64,000 bases of DNA. It comes from Silene latifolia. Its lineage: Eukaryota; Streptophyta; Magnoliopsida; Caryophyllales; Caryophyllaceae. Both the position numbers and the translations under genes were made by a program. The stretch lies in assembly GCF_048544455.1 (NCBI RefSeq), contig NC_133526.1:11796001-11860000 (forward strand), given 5' to 3'. The notes beneath the pieces are model-generated. The model was not told the origin of the DNA, searched no databases, and was given only the letters and a program-made list of their open reading frames with translations. Positions 12,130-23,400 of this stretch are shown in pieces; the first letter of the stretch is position 1, and every line of letters begins with the position of its first letter.

Positions 12130-12506
12130 GGTAAATTTCTACTTCCTGAGGTTTGGGCTAATTCTACTTTAGTGCCATGAGGTTTGGACTACTTCCCACT
12201 TGGTGACCTAAGTTTTAAATAAAATTTTATTTTGGTAACCTAAAACATGTAAATAGTCACCTTTTATTTTAATTAATTATATTTTTAGTAAATTAAAGTG
12301 CAAAATTAGATATTATATTACGTATAAAATAGAATAATCAACATAATATTGCAAAAAAGCTTGATTTATTACGTTCAAAATATTATTTTTTAGTATAAAA
12401 TATTAAGAATGTTTTGTAAAGATCATCAAAGTGGGAAGTAGTCCAAACCCCAGGACACCAAAGTGAAATTAGGCCAAACCTCAAAACACCAAAATGATAT
12501 TAATCC
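12130..12506. mobile_element. MULE-type MITE with 9-bp target duplication
   Basis: The element is flanked by TTTTAGTAA on both sides (12121-12129 and 12507-12515). Its ends are inverted: CTTCCTGAGGTTTGG near 12143, and CCAAACCTCAAAACACC near 12475. A 9-bp duplication is characteristic of Mutator-like elements. It has no coding capacity. Confidence 0.75.
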
Positions 12507-12696
12507 TTTTAGTAATGACAACTCTTCTTGACCACGATATATTCTAAAATATGATGGTCATATTCCCCAATTTTGAGTTCATTTTTTTTTTACACAAAAT
12601 ATGATGGTCATATCCCCCAATTTTTAGTTAGGTTACTTAGATATCCTATTTTTGAGTTGTTAATGCATGTGGATGTGTAGAATTACGTTAACTTAA

Positions 12697-12915
12697 TACT
12701 CTCTATGTCCCAGTTATTTGTTTTCCTTCCTTTGATTAAAAAACTTCTTACATAGAATATACCAAATAAATAAATGAATGGACCGGAGAGAGTGGTCTAC
12801 TATAAGCTAACTTGAGTTGAGTGTTGCGAGACCACGTATTTTGAAGACTAATTAATACTCTCTTCGTCTCAATCAATTTGTTTACCTCTTTTTCATTTTA
12901 AGTGCACTTTAATTA
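12697..12915. repeat. Stowaway-like MITE and a partial second copy
   Basis: ACTCTCTATGTCCC begins a unit that ends GGACCGGAGAGAGTGG near 12794. A second start, ACTCTCTTCGTCTCAATC, occurs at 12855 without a clear right end. Ends of this type belong to Stowaway-like MITEs. Confidence 0.55.
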
Positions 12916-13225
12916 GTTTAACTTACATCTAAGGTTGGGACGAGGTGGTATACATCTTTTCTCCTTACATTATTGATTACCGCTTTAACAGTTGAGTTTT
13001 TATCTCAAGGAGCAATAAGTTGGATTTTGATTTGTTGTAGCATGACGAGATAAGGATTACCTTGGCATTGTTTTTAATGTAAAAAGAAAATCATAGTATA
13101 TCCTATTATGCTTATATGCATTTATACTCTATGAGAGATTCGTGGGTTTTCCGGGAGGACCGTACTCCTTCACATAAACTAAGTCTATTAAACGGGATAT
13201 TATGAAGGGAATAGGAGAAGGAGTA

Positions 13226-13498
13226 TGTAATAGGAATATTTATAATAGTTGGGCTTTAACCATCACCTTAAGGTTTTGGTTGAGATGGTTCATCTATCAT
13301 GGTATCAGAGCCAGTGTGACCGAAGGTCACTGGTTCAAATCCTGGCAACCTCAAAACTCCTCAAAAACTCGAAGTGGAAACCTAGCACACGGTACGGGGG
13401 AGCCGGTGCACAACTAACCACTCTTCAAGCCCAACGGGCATTTGAGTGAGGGAGCGTAATAGGAATATTTATAATAGTTGGGCTTCAACCATCATCTT
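13226..13498 (+). mobile_element. TRIM-type miniature LTR retrotransposon
   Basis: A 72-bp 5' LTR (13226-13297, beginning TGTAATAGGAATATTTATAA, ending ATCA) is followed two bases later by TGGTATCAGAGC (13300-13311). That is the standard plant primer-binding site complementary to initiator tRNA-Met. A purine tract (GAGTGAGGGAG) precedes a second, truncated copy of the LTR at 13455-13498. The whole element is under 300 bp and encodes nothing, which matches TRIM elements. The GGTTCAAATCCTGG inside resembles a tRNA T-arm but no tRNA can be folded around it. Confidence 0.8.
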
Positions 13499-13499
13499 C

Positions 13500-14764
13500 C
13501 AGGAGAAGACGCAAAAACTTTGTATACCCTATTATTACTAGGACCAAAGCAACTAATTATTGAGCGTCTTCTTGGATGAGATATTCAAGTCGCCGAATCA
13601 CCGAGTAATTTTAAATTGAAATACTTTCAAAATTTACCAGTTTGAAAACAAAAACATTACATTCAATATATACTTGTGTTCCGGGTGTAATTCCAGAGCA
13701 AGTATTGTTACCACCCGTGGCTTGTAGGATGATGTCTTGGGTTGGATTCCTCACGTCTCTATCGTTCCTCTCGGCCTCTCCTGCAACAATGAACGAACTG
13801 AGGGCTTGGCTTTGTGCCAAGCGTACTCACTCCGACGCTTAAGTCAGTGAACTTAGTGGGATAAGTTGTTATTACTTGGCTAAGGATATATTGTAGAGAG
13901 ATAAGGAAGATATTACCAGATGAATAGTGATTCTGGGGTTAATTTATGGATCCTTTCCTCAATGAAGGTTGAGGAGTATTTATAGGCTTTCACCTTTTGT
14001 CACGTAGTGGCCAAGTGGTCAAGTGGCTAGTAGGTGGAAAGACCGTTCTACCCTCGGCCGATGGACCTATGGCAGGCCGGCCGAGGGTTTTGGATATGAG
14101 TACGCGGATATGTGTCCGGCGGCTACTTGTCAGTTGTGTCGCCGAGACCCTAGGTGACAGTAGATGGGTTGCATCGGCTAGACTCGTCTAAGTCGTTGAC
14201 TTGTTGTGGATATCTTTGACCTTGCTCAATATGTTGACTTGGTCGATGGTGCGAGAATATGCCCCATCAATTTGCCCCCAGCGTAGTCTATGCCGTGGTA
14301 TGGGCTCCGATGTATGCTGAGCGTATATTCTGCGAAAGTGATTTCTGAAATTTTTCTGTATTGGCTTCTTCTATCTCGGCCTGGTTCTTATTAGGCCGTA
14401 CCATATATATCCCCCCTCCGCATGGATGCGTAATGGGCATCCGATGTGGAAAAGAAAATGACGCTGGCCGAGACCAGGGTTGAGAGTGCCGGTTGTTTTT
14501 GGATTGCCCCCAGGCCGGTGCTCCCTAGCATGGTTGATCATGTAGCCGGCGGAGAACAGATACCTAGGAATTTGTTGAGGAAAATGAATAGGCAGAGATA
14601 TGAAGGGGCGTGTTGAAGACGCTTGGTCACTGTTGCGTTGATTGACGTTTAACTGTTGCGACGATTGACATTCCGTGGTTGCATGTCCGACACGTGTCTG
14701 CTCGCTGATTGGCTGACGCTTCATGGGCTGTTCCCTGATTGGTCCTTCTTTATGGGCTTTTTCC
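13500..14764. other. non-coding stretch upstream of the Transposase_28-like pseudogene
   Basis: No gene is supported. The 13640-13870 part reads like LTR sequence of a gypsy-type element (for example GCGTACTCACTCCGACGC and TAAGTCAGTGAACTTAG). At 14250-14275 there is ATATGCCCCATCAATTTG, whose variant TATATACCCCCATCAACTTG reappears just after the tandem repeats at 18650. These could be matching ends of an element around the pseudogene, but they share too little to call LTRs. Confidence 0.4.
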
Positions 14765-14772
14765 TATAAATA
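14765..14772 (+). promoter_or_regulatory. TATA box (TATAAATA)
   Basis: A consensus TATAAATA lies 173 nt upstream of the pseudogene start codon. The intervening sequence is CT-rich like a plant 5' UTR and contains a possible leader intron donor (AAG then GTAAAC at 14894). Confidence 0.6.
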
Positions 14773-14944
14773 GGGCATTTGTTCCGTGAAATTGGTCACT
14801 AATTTCATTCTCCAAAATTTTCTTCTCTCTAAACTTCCAAGACCTTTGTCTTCTAATTTTCAGGGTTGCTACTCCGGCGAGTGTTTTTCTTCAAGGTAAA
14901 CAAACAAATTTCCTTTCTTCTCTTGTTAAATAATCATTGCTATC

Positions 14945-17430
14945 ATGTCTTCTGCTGACGCTGGGACTAGCGCTTCGGCGCCGGGGAGTTCCCCGTCGCG
15001 TCTTGATGGGGAGGGGATACTAGAGGCCATCCCGATAAGGTTTGGGGGTCCTAGGTCTCCCTCTCCCGTGGTTAATCCACCAATTTTGGAGGAGTGGGAG
15101 GATGAGGATGATGACGCTGATGATGATGAGGGGACTCCTTCTGATGGTGAGAGGACTTTTTCTGTTGTTGATAGGCCGTCTATCCCGGATCATGGCGAGG
15201 CCTGCACAACTGGTCTTGATCGTGCTTGGACCCATAAGTTCGCCAGCTGTTCCGGCGGGGCTCTTTTCGAAGGCCATTTCTCCTTCGGTGATGGGTACAA
15301 GATCGTTATCCCTGAGGAGGGTCAAGCGGTCTGTTGCCTCCCCCTGGTCACATCGGGCGTGTATCGTGGCACCGGAGTATGGGCTCCGGTTTCCTTTGAA
15401 TGAGCACGTCATGGCTATCATCAAAGCTATGAACGTCGCTGTGGCCCAACTGCATCCGTTGGCGGTGAGGACGATAGTTGGCTTTGTGTGGCTCTGTCTC
15501 TTTAGGGGGGGAGATCCCAACAGTTAACTTATTCCGCCGCCTTCATAATCTACGGCCGTCAATCGCCGGTAAAGTGGGGTGGTACAGCGTGCAGACGGAG
15601 CCAGGCTTCGTCTCCGTGTTCAAGCTTACTTCTTGTAAGGACTGGCAGGGGCGGTGGGTGTACGTCCGGGTGCCTGAGGACTACCCATTGCCCCGGTCCT
15701 TCCAGAGCCCTGTTTACTTGCGGTGTGAGAACCGGGAAGAATTTGAGAAATGTGTTTCCCGGGGTAAGGTTAAGATGGACGCTTCGATGGTCCCTCTTAC
15801 TGCGGAGGAGAAACGGGCGATGCAGCTGTTTGATGCTGATAAGGGATGGCTGCCCCCGACGCAGATTATCCTTCAGGATGAGTTGCTTTGCCGCGTCGGC
15901 CTCATACCGGCCCTTAATCAGGGTGAGTGGGGTCGGTGTGAGGCCAATATTTGCCTGTTGCGTTCCTGTTTTAGAGCTTTGTTTTGCTTCCTTTATATAA
16001 CTCTCGCTTGATTTCTTGCAGACCGGTTTGGCCAGGACCTGTCCGAGAAGACCTTAAAGAGGTTGGGGCTTGATAAGGACGGGAAGGTTGTTCAACGGCG
16101 TCCTACGGCTAACAAGTTTGATCGCCGAATAGCTCCCAACGAGCTAATGGACAAGCAGCTGAAGGCTTTGGATCCGGAGGCGGCCCAGGCACGGGTTCTC
16201 GGAGGCGTGCCGAAGAGAACGAAGAAAGCAGCGTCCAAAATGGCGGCGGCGTCAGTGTCAACCCCCTCTTCAACTCCCGTGGTCCAGAAGGATCATTTGG
16301 AGGTCATCGATATCACTGATGGGGTGGTGACCGTTGCTAAGGTCCCTTCCCCTCTGAGGAAGAGAAAAGTGCCACCGTCTGCTTCCACCGTTGCCGAGGA
16401 GAAGGCTGCCCCAACCGACCCTCCGACTAAGAGGGTCCGGACTGGTACGGACCTAACTTGCGGTTCAGACTTAGCTGGTTCGTTGGACATTCCCGATAGA
16501 AACGTGTTGATGTGGATGCTCTGTGTGAATTTTTTGTAGATCCGCCGTCGGCAGCTGTCGTTCTAACTGAGCGGCAGCTCGAGCAGCAGCCTGAGAAGAC
16601 GGGCGATAGAAACGTCACCGTTGACTCCTCAGTTCAGAAGATTTCTTCCGACGAGCTCGTGGCGGAGGGTGATAAAATATATAAGAGGCTGGCGAGGTGG
16701 ACCCGTATAGCCGGCTCTCACATCATGGAGCAGGAAAAGGCCGTGGCCCAATCTGCGCCACTGATCGCAAAGCTTAAGTTTGATCTCTCCGCTGCAAGGG
16801 GTGAAGCTGGGAAGGCTAAGCTGAACCTCTTTGCTGCCAAGAGGCGTGTGGGGGAAGTTGAGAAGCTGCTGGAGGCCGAGAGGGCCAAAGTCCAGGATGC
16901 CAATGCCGCCACTGCCAAGATGATGGAGGAGCGGGACAGGTATAAGGGCGCTTATGACGCCGTGGTTGCCAAGAGGGAAGAGTGGAAGGATCTGTTCCAT
17001 AACCGGTGAGGCGCTCGGGACACGCGGCCGCCCTTGCTCAAAAGGATAAAGATATCGAAATGCTTCAAGATGATCTCCTCCCTAAAATGTGCGCCCGATC
17101 GGGACCGGGCCGAGGAGGCGACCAGGAGAGGCAATCAAAAGCTCATCCCGACGGCTCCTTCCCGTGGGATAAATTTGAGCACTTTCGGATGAGATGGCCG
17201 ATCTTTGCGAAGCGGCAGCTGCGGAGAAGGCAGAGGCGGCAAAGGCGGCTCAGATAGCTGAGGCCAAGGCGGCCTATGATGCAGAGGTGAAGGAGGGTGA
17301 GAGGCTAAGGGCACCTGAAAATGTCGAGCCCTCTTCTGAGCCGGCCACCGAAGATCTTCTTTGCACGCGATGGAGGGCGAAGAACGGGCATAGGGAGACG
17401 GGCGGTCGTCACCAGACTCACCTGGCATCT
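14945..17430 (+). pseudogene. decayed mobile-element gene resembling Pfam Transposase_28 (putative gypsy-type transposon)
   Basis: The frame opens with an acidic Ser-rich N-terminus (EEWEDEDDDADDDEG). It then shows YGLRFPLNEHVMAII, QLHPLAVRTIVGFVWLC, PTVNLFRRLH and DYPLPRSFQSPVYL, the pattern I associate with PF04195. One intron is visible (15923-16021, GT-AG), and joining it keeps the frame. After 16500 follow a Lys/Pro-rich linker and a long predicted coiled coil (SDELVAEGDKIYKRLARW to about 17000, Ala/Glu/Lys-rich). At least three frameshifts break it: near 15360, in the G7 run at 15505-15511, and near 16510. The part after 17009 is frame-scrambled. The gene has its own TATA box at 14765 and lies within the candidate Helitron. 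Proteins of this type occur as extra ORFs in Tat retrotransposons, and their function is unknown. Confidence 0.65.
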
Positions 17431-17777
17431 CGGATAGCTTTAGCTGTTCGGGGGCCGACTATTGAGCCTTTCCTCCCTGCCACTTTTGGCGCTTCAAATG
17501 ATATGTCTGTAATATTTTGCTTTTCTTTCCCGTGTTTTGTTAGTAAAACTCTTGGTAGGTTGTGTTTAGGCTTATCCCTACGGGGACGGCCGTCGTCTGT
17601 ACTCTCTCTGTAATTGTTTTTGATAAAGTTTGTCTTATTGGCCTTTGGCTTGTCCGGGGCTTTGATCACAATCCCTCACATGTCTTTTTGCGTTATTAAT
17701 TGAGTGCCTTCGTTTTTACCTTCGGTATGACCGAGGCAGTTTGAATGCATGTCCCAACTGTGCTTAACGTCTTTAGC

Positions 17778-18655
17778 GTGCCGACCGGCGTGTTCCCCGT
17801 CGCTCTCGGCTTTGGCCGAGGTAATCGGGGTTGCGGTTTCGACAGCGTTCGTAACTGTGTAGGCATATTGACCGCTAGATTTGCGTCTCAATTGCACTGA
17901 GTATACGTTTCTTCTAGCGTATCGACCGACGTGTTCCCGTCGCTCTCGGCTTTGGCCGAGGTAATCGGGGTTGCGGTTTCGAAACGACGTTAAGAATCGT
18001 GTAGGCATATTGACCGCTAGATTTGCGTCTCAATTGCACTGAGTATACGTTTCTTCTAGCGTATCGACCGACGTGTTCCCCGTCGCTCTCGGCTTTGGCC
18101 GAGGTAATCGGGGTTGCGGTTTCGACAGCGTTCGTTACTGTGTAGGCATATTGACCGCTAGATTTGCGTCTCAATTGCACTGAGTATACGTTTCTTCTAG
18201 CGTATCGACCGACGTGTTCCCCGTCGCTCTCGGCTTTGGCCGAGGTAATCGGGGTTGCGGTTTCGACGAGCGTTAAAGAATCGTAGGGCATATTGACCGC
18301 TAGATTTGCGTCTCAATTGCACTCGAGTATACGTTTCTTCTAGCGTATCGACCAACGTGTTCCCCGTCGCTCTCGGCTGGCCGAGGTAATCGGGGTTGCG
18401 GTTTCGACAGCGTTAGAATCGTGTAGGCATATTGACCGCTAGATTTGCGTCTCAATTGCACTGAGTATACGTTTCTTCTAGCGTATCGACCGACGTGTTC
18501 CCCGTCGCTCTCGGCTTTGGCCGAGGTAATCGGGGTTGCGGTTTCGACAGCGTTCGTAACTGTGTAGGCATATTGACCGCTAGATTTGCGTCTCAATTGC
18601 ACTGAGTATACGTTTCTTCTAGCGTATCGACCGACGTGTTTCTTCTAGCGTATAT
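17778..18655. repeat. 141-bp tandem repeat, about six copies
   Basis: The landmark TGTTCCCCGTCGCTCTCGGC recurs at 17791, 17932, 18074, 18215, 18358 and 18496, with a truncated restart at 18637. Spacings are 138-143 bp. Each unit carries TTTGGCCGAGGTAATCGGGG, GGTTGCGGTTTCGACAGCG, ATATTGACCGCTAGATTTGC and GTATACGTTTCTTCTAGCG. Copies differ by small indels only. It lies downstream of the Transposase_28-like pseudogene and ends abruptly at 18655. The unit length is a multiple of three and long minus-strand frames cross several copies. I regard that as a by-product. Confidence 0.92.
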
Positions 18656-18727
18656 ACCCCCATCAACTTGTAAGATAAATTTGTAACAATAAATTTTAGA
18701 GATTATTTTATATATTATTTTGTGTAT

Positions 18728-18760
18728 GCCCGTGCAACTTTGCACGGGCCCTAAACTAGT
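18728..18760 (+). mobile_element. Helitron 3' terminus
   Basis: Hairpin GCCCGTGCA/TGCACGGGC, short spacer, terminal CTAG at 18756-18759, then host T. This is the diagnostic Helitron end. Confidence 0.8.
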
Positions 18761-18775
18761 GTTAAATTATAACTA

Positions 18776-18941
18776 CTCCCTCCTAGTCACTCATTTCTTT
18801 CCTCTCCCACTTTGCACAAGTAAGTAATTGATTTTGAACCACACAAAACTCTCTAACCCACATGCGGTTAGATTTAGATCACATAAAACATTCTAAAAAA
18901 GGAAACAGGGAAGAAATGATCAACTAAGAGGGACTAGGGAG
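18776..18941. mobile_element. Stowaway MITE
   Basis: CTCCCTCCTAGTCACTCATT and its imperfect mirror GAGGGACTAGGGAG form the ends. Both sides carry a TA dinucleotide (18774-18775, 18942-18943), the Tc1/mariner target duplication. Confidence 0.75.
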
Positions 18942-19495
18942 TATTTTATAATTTTTTTACTAACTTCTTGAAAATCTAAAATTATAAAGATAAATTCAAA
19001 AAAAAATTAAATCACTAATGAATAAACCTACTTTTACAAAAAAACATTTATCGAATAAAATAGTGGTGTAGCGTGTAAATGAATAAGTGGATGCGTACGG
19101 TTTTGTATTTTCACTCGTTGGGACGGGTATGGTTTTGGAAAGGTATGGATATGAGTCTTTCTTGGTGGGTACGGGTGCGGCAGAGCCTATATCCACCCCC
19201 ACCACCCCACCACGCCCCAATGACATCACTCAGTCTAATGTCGGGTTTGCAAGAGTCCGGGTCAAGTCGAGTCGGAGATTATTTCAAGTCAACTATTATC
19301 AAATTATTATGGTTAAAAATTAGTGTACAATAATAATAAATTTTTGGGCCATGTTATAAGATCGGTTTAATTTGGGTTCGAGTTAAGCTGGGGGATAGTG
19401 TCGAGTTGGATATTGATCGGATCATTCGGATCGGGTCATTTGAGCCGAATCAATTTTATGCTATGTCACGTGTCTGAATTGTTACTACCTATATT

Positions 19496-19690
19496 AATTG
19501 CACAAAATCTCATTTGTGACGGCACGTATCCGTCACTTTGGAGTGACGGATACCATTTTTCCTCACAAATGACCCAAATAGAGGAGAGAGGGAAGCACAT
19601 GGGGTGCCCCACCTTGTTCCCCCTATCCGTTTTGTGAGTGACATTATCCGTCACTTACTCCGAGTCTCCGACCCGTCTTCAGCAAGACTA
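19496..19690. repeat. MITE-like repeat, family shared with 30500-30690
   Basis: The unit contains CTCATTTGTGACGG, ACGGATACCATTT and GGGAAGCACATGGGG. The same words in the same order occur at 30500-30690, inside another element. Short inverted GTGACGG/CCGTCAC motifs occur throughout. Confidence 0.6.
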
Positions 19691-19743
19691 ATTGAATAAC
19701 GCTTACTTTTAAAAAGAATGCTTTGAAATTGAACCTTCTCAAC

Positions 19744-20416
19744 TAGGGATGGCAGTGGGTCGGGGACCCGACCCAGACCCTGAGGGTCGGACCCTAACGG
19801 GTCGGGTATGGGTCTCATTTTTTCAGACCCAATGGGTATGGGTCGGGTATGGGTTTTAAGAAAATATTTCGGGTTCGGGTCCGGGTCTAAGTTATGAGAC
19901 CCATACCCGACCCTTAGACCCTTTATTAAAGAAAAAAAAATCAAAATTACAACTTTTCTGAATTCATACTGACAGATTGTAGAAACCCAACTAAAGTCTA
20001 TTTCTCTTCCCTCATCCCATAAAGTGATAAAACTCAACCAAACTCTTCTGACAATACCACCACTCCACCACTGACACAAGAAAACCACCACCACAGCACT
20101 GATACGCGACTGACAACCACCTCTCTAATAGCCTAATGACGACAACCACCATTAACGGCAGATTAATAAACTCATAATGTTAAAGTAGTATGAATTTTTT
20201 TTAATATTATAGACCCCATAATCATTTAATCTTGTTCTTAAAGTGGTACTGAACTCGGGCCATGGGTAGACCGACCTCTACCCTTACCCATGGGTCCGGG
20301 TATGGGTCCTCAAATTTTAGACCTCATGCGGGTCGGTCAACGGTCCCAAAGGAAAAATCTCGGGTCGGTCAAGTGCAGCGCGGACCCTACCCAGACCCTA
20401 CCCATTGCCATCTCTA
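19744..20416. mobile_element. non-autonomous hAT element, 673 bp
   Basis: A perfect 8-bp target duplication TTCTCAAC flanks it (19736-19743 and 20417-20424). Termini are TAGGGATGGCAGTGGGT and ACCCATTGCCATCTCTA. The subterminal parts are full of GGGTCGGGTATGGGT motifs and their complements. It has no transposase. The right end is 29 bp upstream of the next gene's start codon, so it sits in that gene's promoter or 5' UTR. Confidence 0.9.
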
Positions 20417-20445
20417 TTCTCAACAATGGCTTTTTGGCGCGCACC

Positions 20446-23400
20446 ATGAACGACGACATAAAGCTCCTCTCCGAAATGCCGATTTTGAGGAAACGTTTCG
20501 ATGATAACCCTAGAAAGCGATTCCGCAACTCCGGTAATCAATTCCGCATCTCTATTCCTGTATATTCTTCAGCTTACTATACTTAGGGAGTTAGGGTTTC
20601 GTTGAAATCTAATTATCTGAATTTATCTTATATAATCCCAATTTTCCGTCACACTTCATCTCTTATGTGAAATTCTCTATATTTTTAGGCGTTTTTGATC
20701 GTTTATGTAGTGTTTTTGATGAGCAATTGATTCAAGAACAGTCAATTAACACAGATGATGAATTTTATAATAGTACTCCCTCCATTCCGCTTTTATTGTC
20801 CTCTTTTCCATTTCGGGAACGAATTAAAGAAAAATGATAGTGAATGTTACGATGGAAGGATTGGTAGTTATATATAAGGGCTACTGGATTGTCACTCAAT
20901 TTCCTTATTAAATTTAGAAATGTGACGATTAATTTGGGATAAATTACGAGAGAGGATGAGACAATAGAAATAGAAATGAGGGAGTTATATCTATAGAGCA
21001 GAATCACATTGGTGCGAGCTTCAGGGTGTGTTTGGATAACAAAAATGGAGGGAAAGGGAGGGGGAGGAGGGAAGGGAAAGGGAGAGAAGGGAAAGGGAGG
21101 AGGAATGGGGTGTGAGTGTTTGGATACAATTTTCTCCCAAATCTTGCCTATTGTGGAGAGATTTTGATTAGACTTGGAGGAAGGAAATTAAATCCCTCCA
21201 AATCACTCCCCCTCCATTTCCCTCCACTCTCATTTGCTATCCAAACAAGAAATTTTAAATCCCCCACTCTCCCTCCCTTTCCTTTCCCTCCAAAACCCTC
21301 AATCCAAATACACCCTCAATGTATTTTTTAACATTAAGTTTTTCTGATGAGATTGTTTGACATGCTACCCAACCTATTTGAATTTTGTTATATAAAAGGT
21401 TATATTGTACAATCGGTCTATGTATTCAGCCTTCTGATGCTATACCGCGTGTGCATCAATTAAACTCAATAGTATTCAATTTCTAGTAATGTCAATAAAA
21501 ATCAAGCTCTATATAATAGATATCACTTGGAATAGTTGTGACTTGTGAGTACTATTAAACTTTTTAGATGGGATTTATTGAGGTTCTGTGGTTCGTGAAG
21601 CCTACCATATGCTCAGTTTATTGACGCTCTCTTATGAAGGTATGATAGAGGCGAAAAGGGCAAGGTTTAAGGATATGAAGACTGGAATAGACCATCCTAG
21701 GGAAAGATCAGAGTTTTCTGAACCTGTAGAAGCAAGAGAAGAGCCTTTCAAGTATGATCTCTCATCTATGGAAGTAGCCTTGGTCAATTATGATCTAGTT
21801 TTCCATCTTACAATATTGCCTCCTAAAACATTAGACTTTGGCTCCGTGGGTAATGCATCGTGTCCAAAGATTAACATGCTTTTTACCTGATGCATTAGGC
21901 CAGTTTCAGATTCAAGTGACCCGAAAACCTCTGAGTTTGCATATTTTAAGAGATTAAAGCAAGGGGTTGGTCATACCTCTCGTATAAATTCGGTGAATAG
22001 AGAGAGTATCCAAATGAGGAATTCCGGCCCTTCCAAAAATGGTAGAGGTGGGTATCACTGACCCCTTATGAACACCGTGAACTACAGTCTGTCTTTACAT
22101 TTGGTAGTTTCTGACTTCGGGTTCCAAATTTGTATATGTTACAGAATTTGGTGAGCCGAAATTTATAAACGATGTAGAGGCTCCTATCTTCGATAAGAAA
22201 TTGTCAACCCTTGACGTTGGCTCTTCCCTTCATCCAGAAGATGTTGCTATACGTAGTTCAGGTGTGTGACTGCTGTTTATATAGTTGTTTCCACTATAAT
22301 AAACCATTGTTATACGCTCTTAGGTATTATCTATTGGATATTTTCTCAACAGATGTGCATAGCAGGGTGGATAATTATACTGAGAGGTTGAATCCTGCAC
22401 CTGCTATCAAAACCCCTACTGCCATTGATCTCGATAGTTTTGTTTCAGCATCTGGAACTGCTTCTGTGAATTCAGGTGGAGTATGTGTCTACTCGTCTTT
22501 AACAATTCGAAATTAGAGGGCAGTATGTTAGGCAATTTGATTTGTTTGATTTCAGTCAGTGTCATATATGGGCTAGATACCAGAGAGTTTAGTGCAAATG
22601 TGCTACGCATATGGTTGAAGTTTGTTTGATACGGAGTATATGTTATTGTGAGGTAAATGGATACTTAGGATTATCCTGATATTGAAGCCGAATTAATGTT
22701 ATTGACATGGGCTTTGATGTGTCTTTCAGGAAGCCAACTGAAAGATGGGGATATATTTTTGTCGAAGAGGATTAAATTACAGCAGTTGATTTCAAAGACC
22801 TTGTTTCTGGAAGCTGATAATCTCTCAAAGGAGTTAAGTGTACAGCTCTTTATAGGTTTTATCTTGCATTTCATTACTTAAAAACAGAGATTGACGGCTA
22901 CTTTGCCAGGTATGATGTGGTCTCTCTGCTATTAAGTCGGCTGCTCCCCGAGGGCTCTTCAAAGATCGTATTGTCCCTTACCTTCGATCTTCAATCCTTT
23001 CTTTTTGACAATTGTGTAACACTTGGACTAAAAAAAACGTGTTTGAGACGCAAGGCATGTAGAAGCACTAGGCAAAATGCCTGGAGGCGCATAATGCGCT
23101 AGACATATCTACCAAGGCGCACTACTAGCAATTTCGACTTCTTTCCCTTCTTGTTCTTTTGTTTAACCTTCCTCTTTGGCCCATAGTTACAGCTTTACTT
23201 CTACTTCTTCATATCCCTCTCTAAAATCCAAAAATAAGGGGTTACTGCTGCACTAAATTTTTTTTATTTTTTTATTTTTTTTTTTATTTTTTTTTTATTT
23301 TTAGTACAAGAAGAAATAAATAGCTTACAGTAAGGCCTTTTAGGCACTATATCTGTTTTGAGAACATGAATTTTGTTGGAAAAAATAATGTGCCTCATGC

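Larger units (their letters stand above)
11208..18759 (+). mobile_element. candidate composite Helitron, 7.55 kb
   Basis: The 3' end at 18728-18759 is typical: a 9-bp hairpin (GCCCGTGCA, loop ACTT, TGCACGGGC), six or seven spacer bases, then CTAG followed by T. The proposed 5' end is TC at 11208 (TCTATATAAAATAATAAAAC), preceded by A, giving the A/T insertion pattern. About 35 nt in it reads TTTCCCGCCTA, which is shared with the smaller Helitron at 40685. The body holds a MULE MITE, Stowaway pieces, a TRIM, a gene-like pseudogene and a tandem repeat. No RepHel helicase is seen, so it would be non-autonomous. The 3' end is solid. Its pairing with this 5' end is inference, because a nested shorter element could own the 3' end. 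Confidence 0.5.

Noticed and set aside
13300-13345. tRNA-like sequence with GGTTCAAATCCTGG
   Set aside because: It follows the primer-binding site of the TRIM. I could not build anticodon and acceptor arms around it.
14371-14724. Minus-strand open frame of 117 codons
   Set aside because: It lies in non-coding element sequence upstream of the pseudogene TATA box. There is no recognisable motif.
17778-18655. Regular repeats that could suggest a CRISPR array or a repeat protein on the minus strand
   Set aside because: The whole 141-bp unit repeats with no unique spacers, and the host is a plant. The long minus-strand frames exist because the unit is a multiple of three. They have no start context, and small indels break them.
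14250-18670. An LTR pair around the Transposase_28-like pseudogene
   Set aside because: Only about 20 bp around CCCCATCAA is shared between 14255 and 18655. That is too little to define LTRs.
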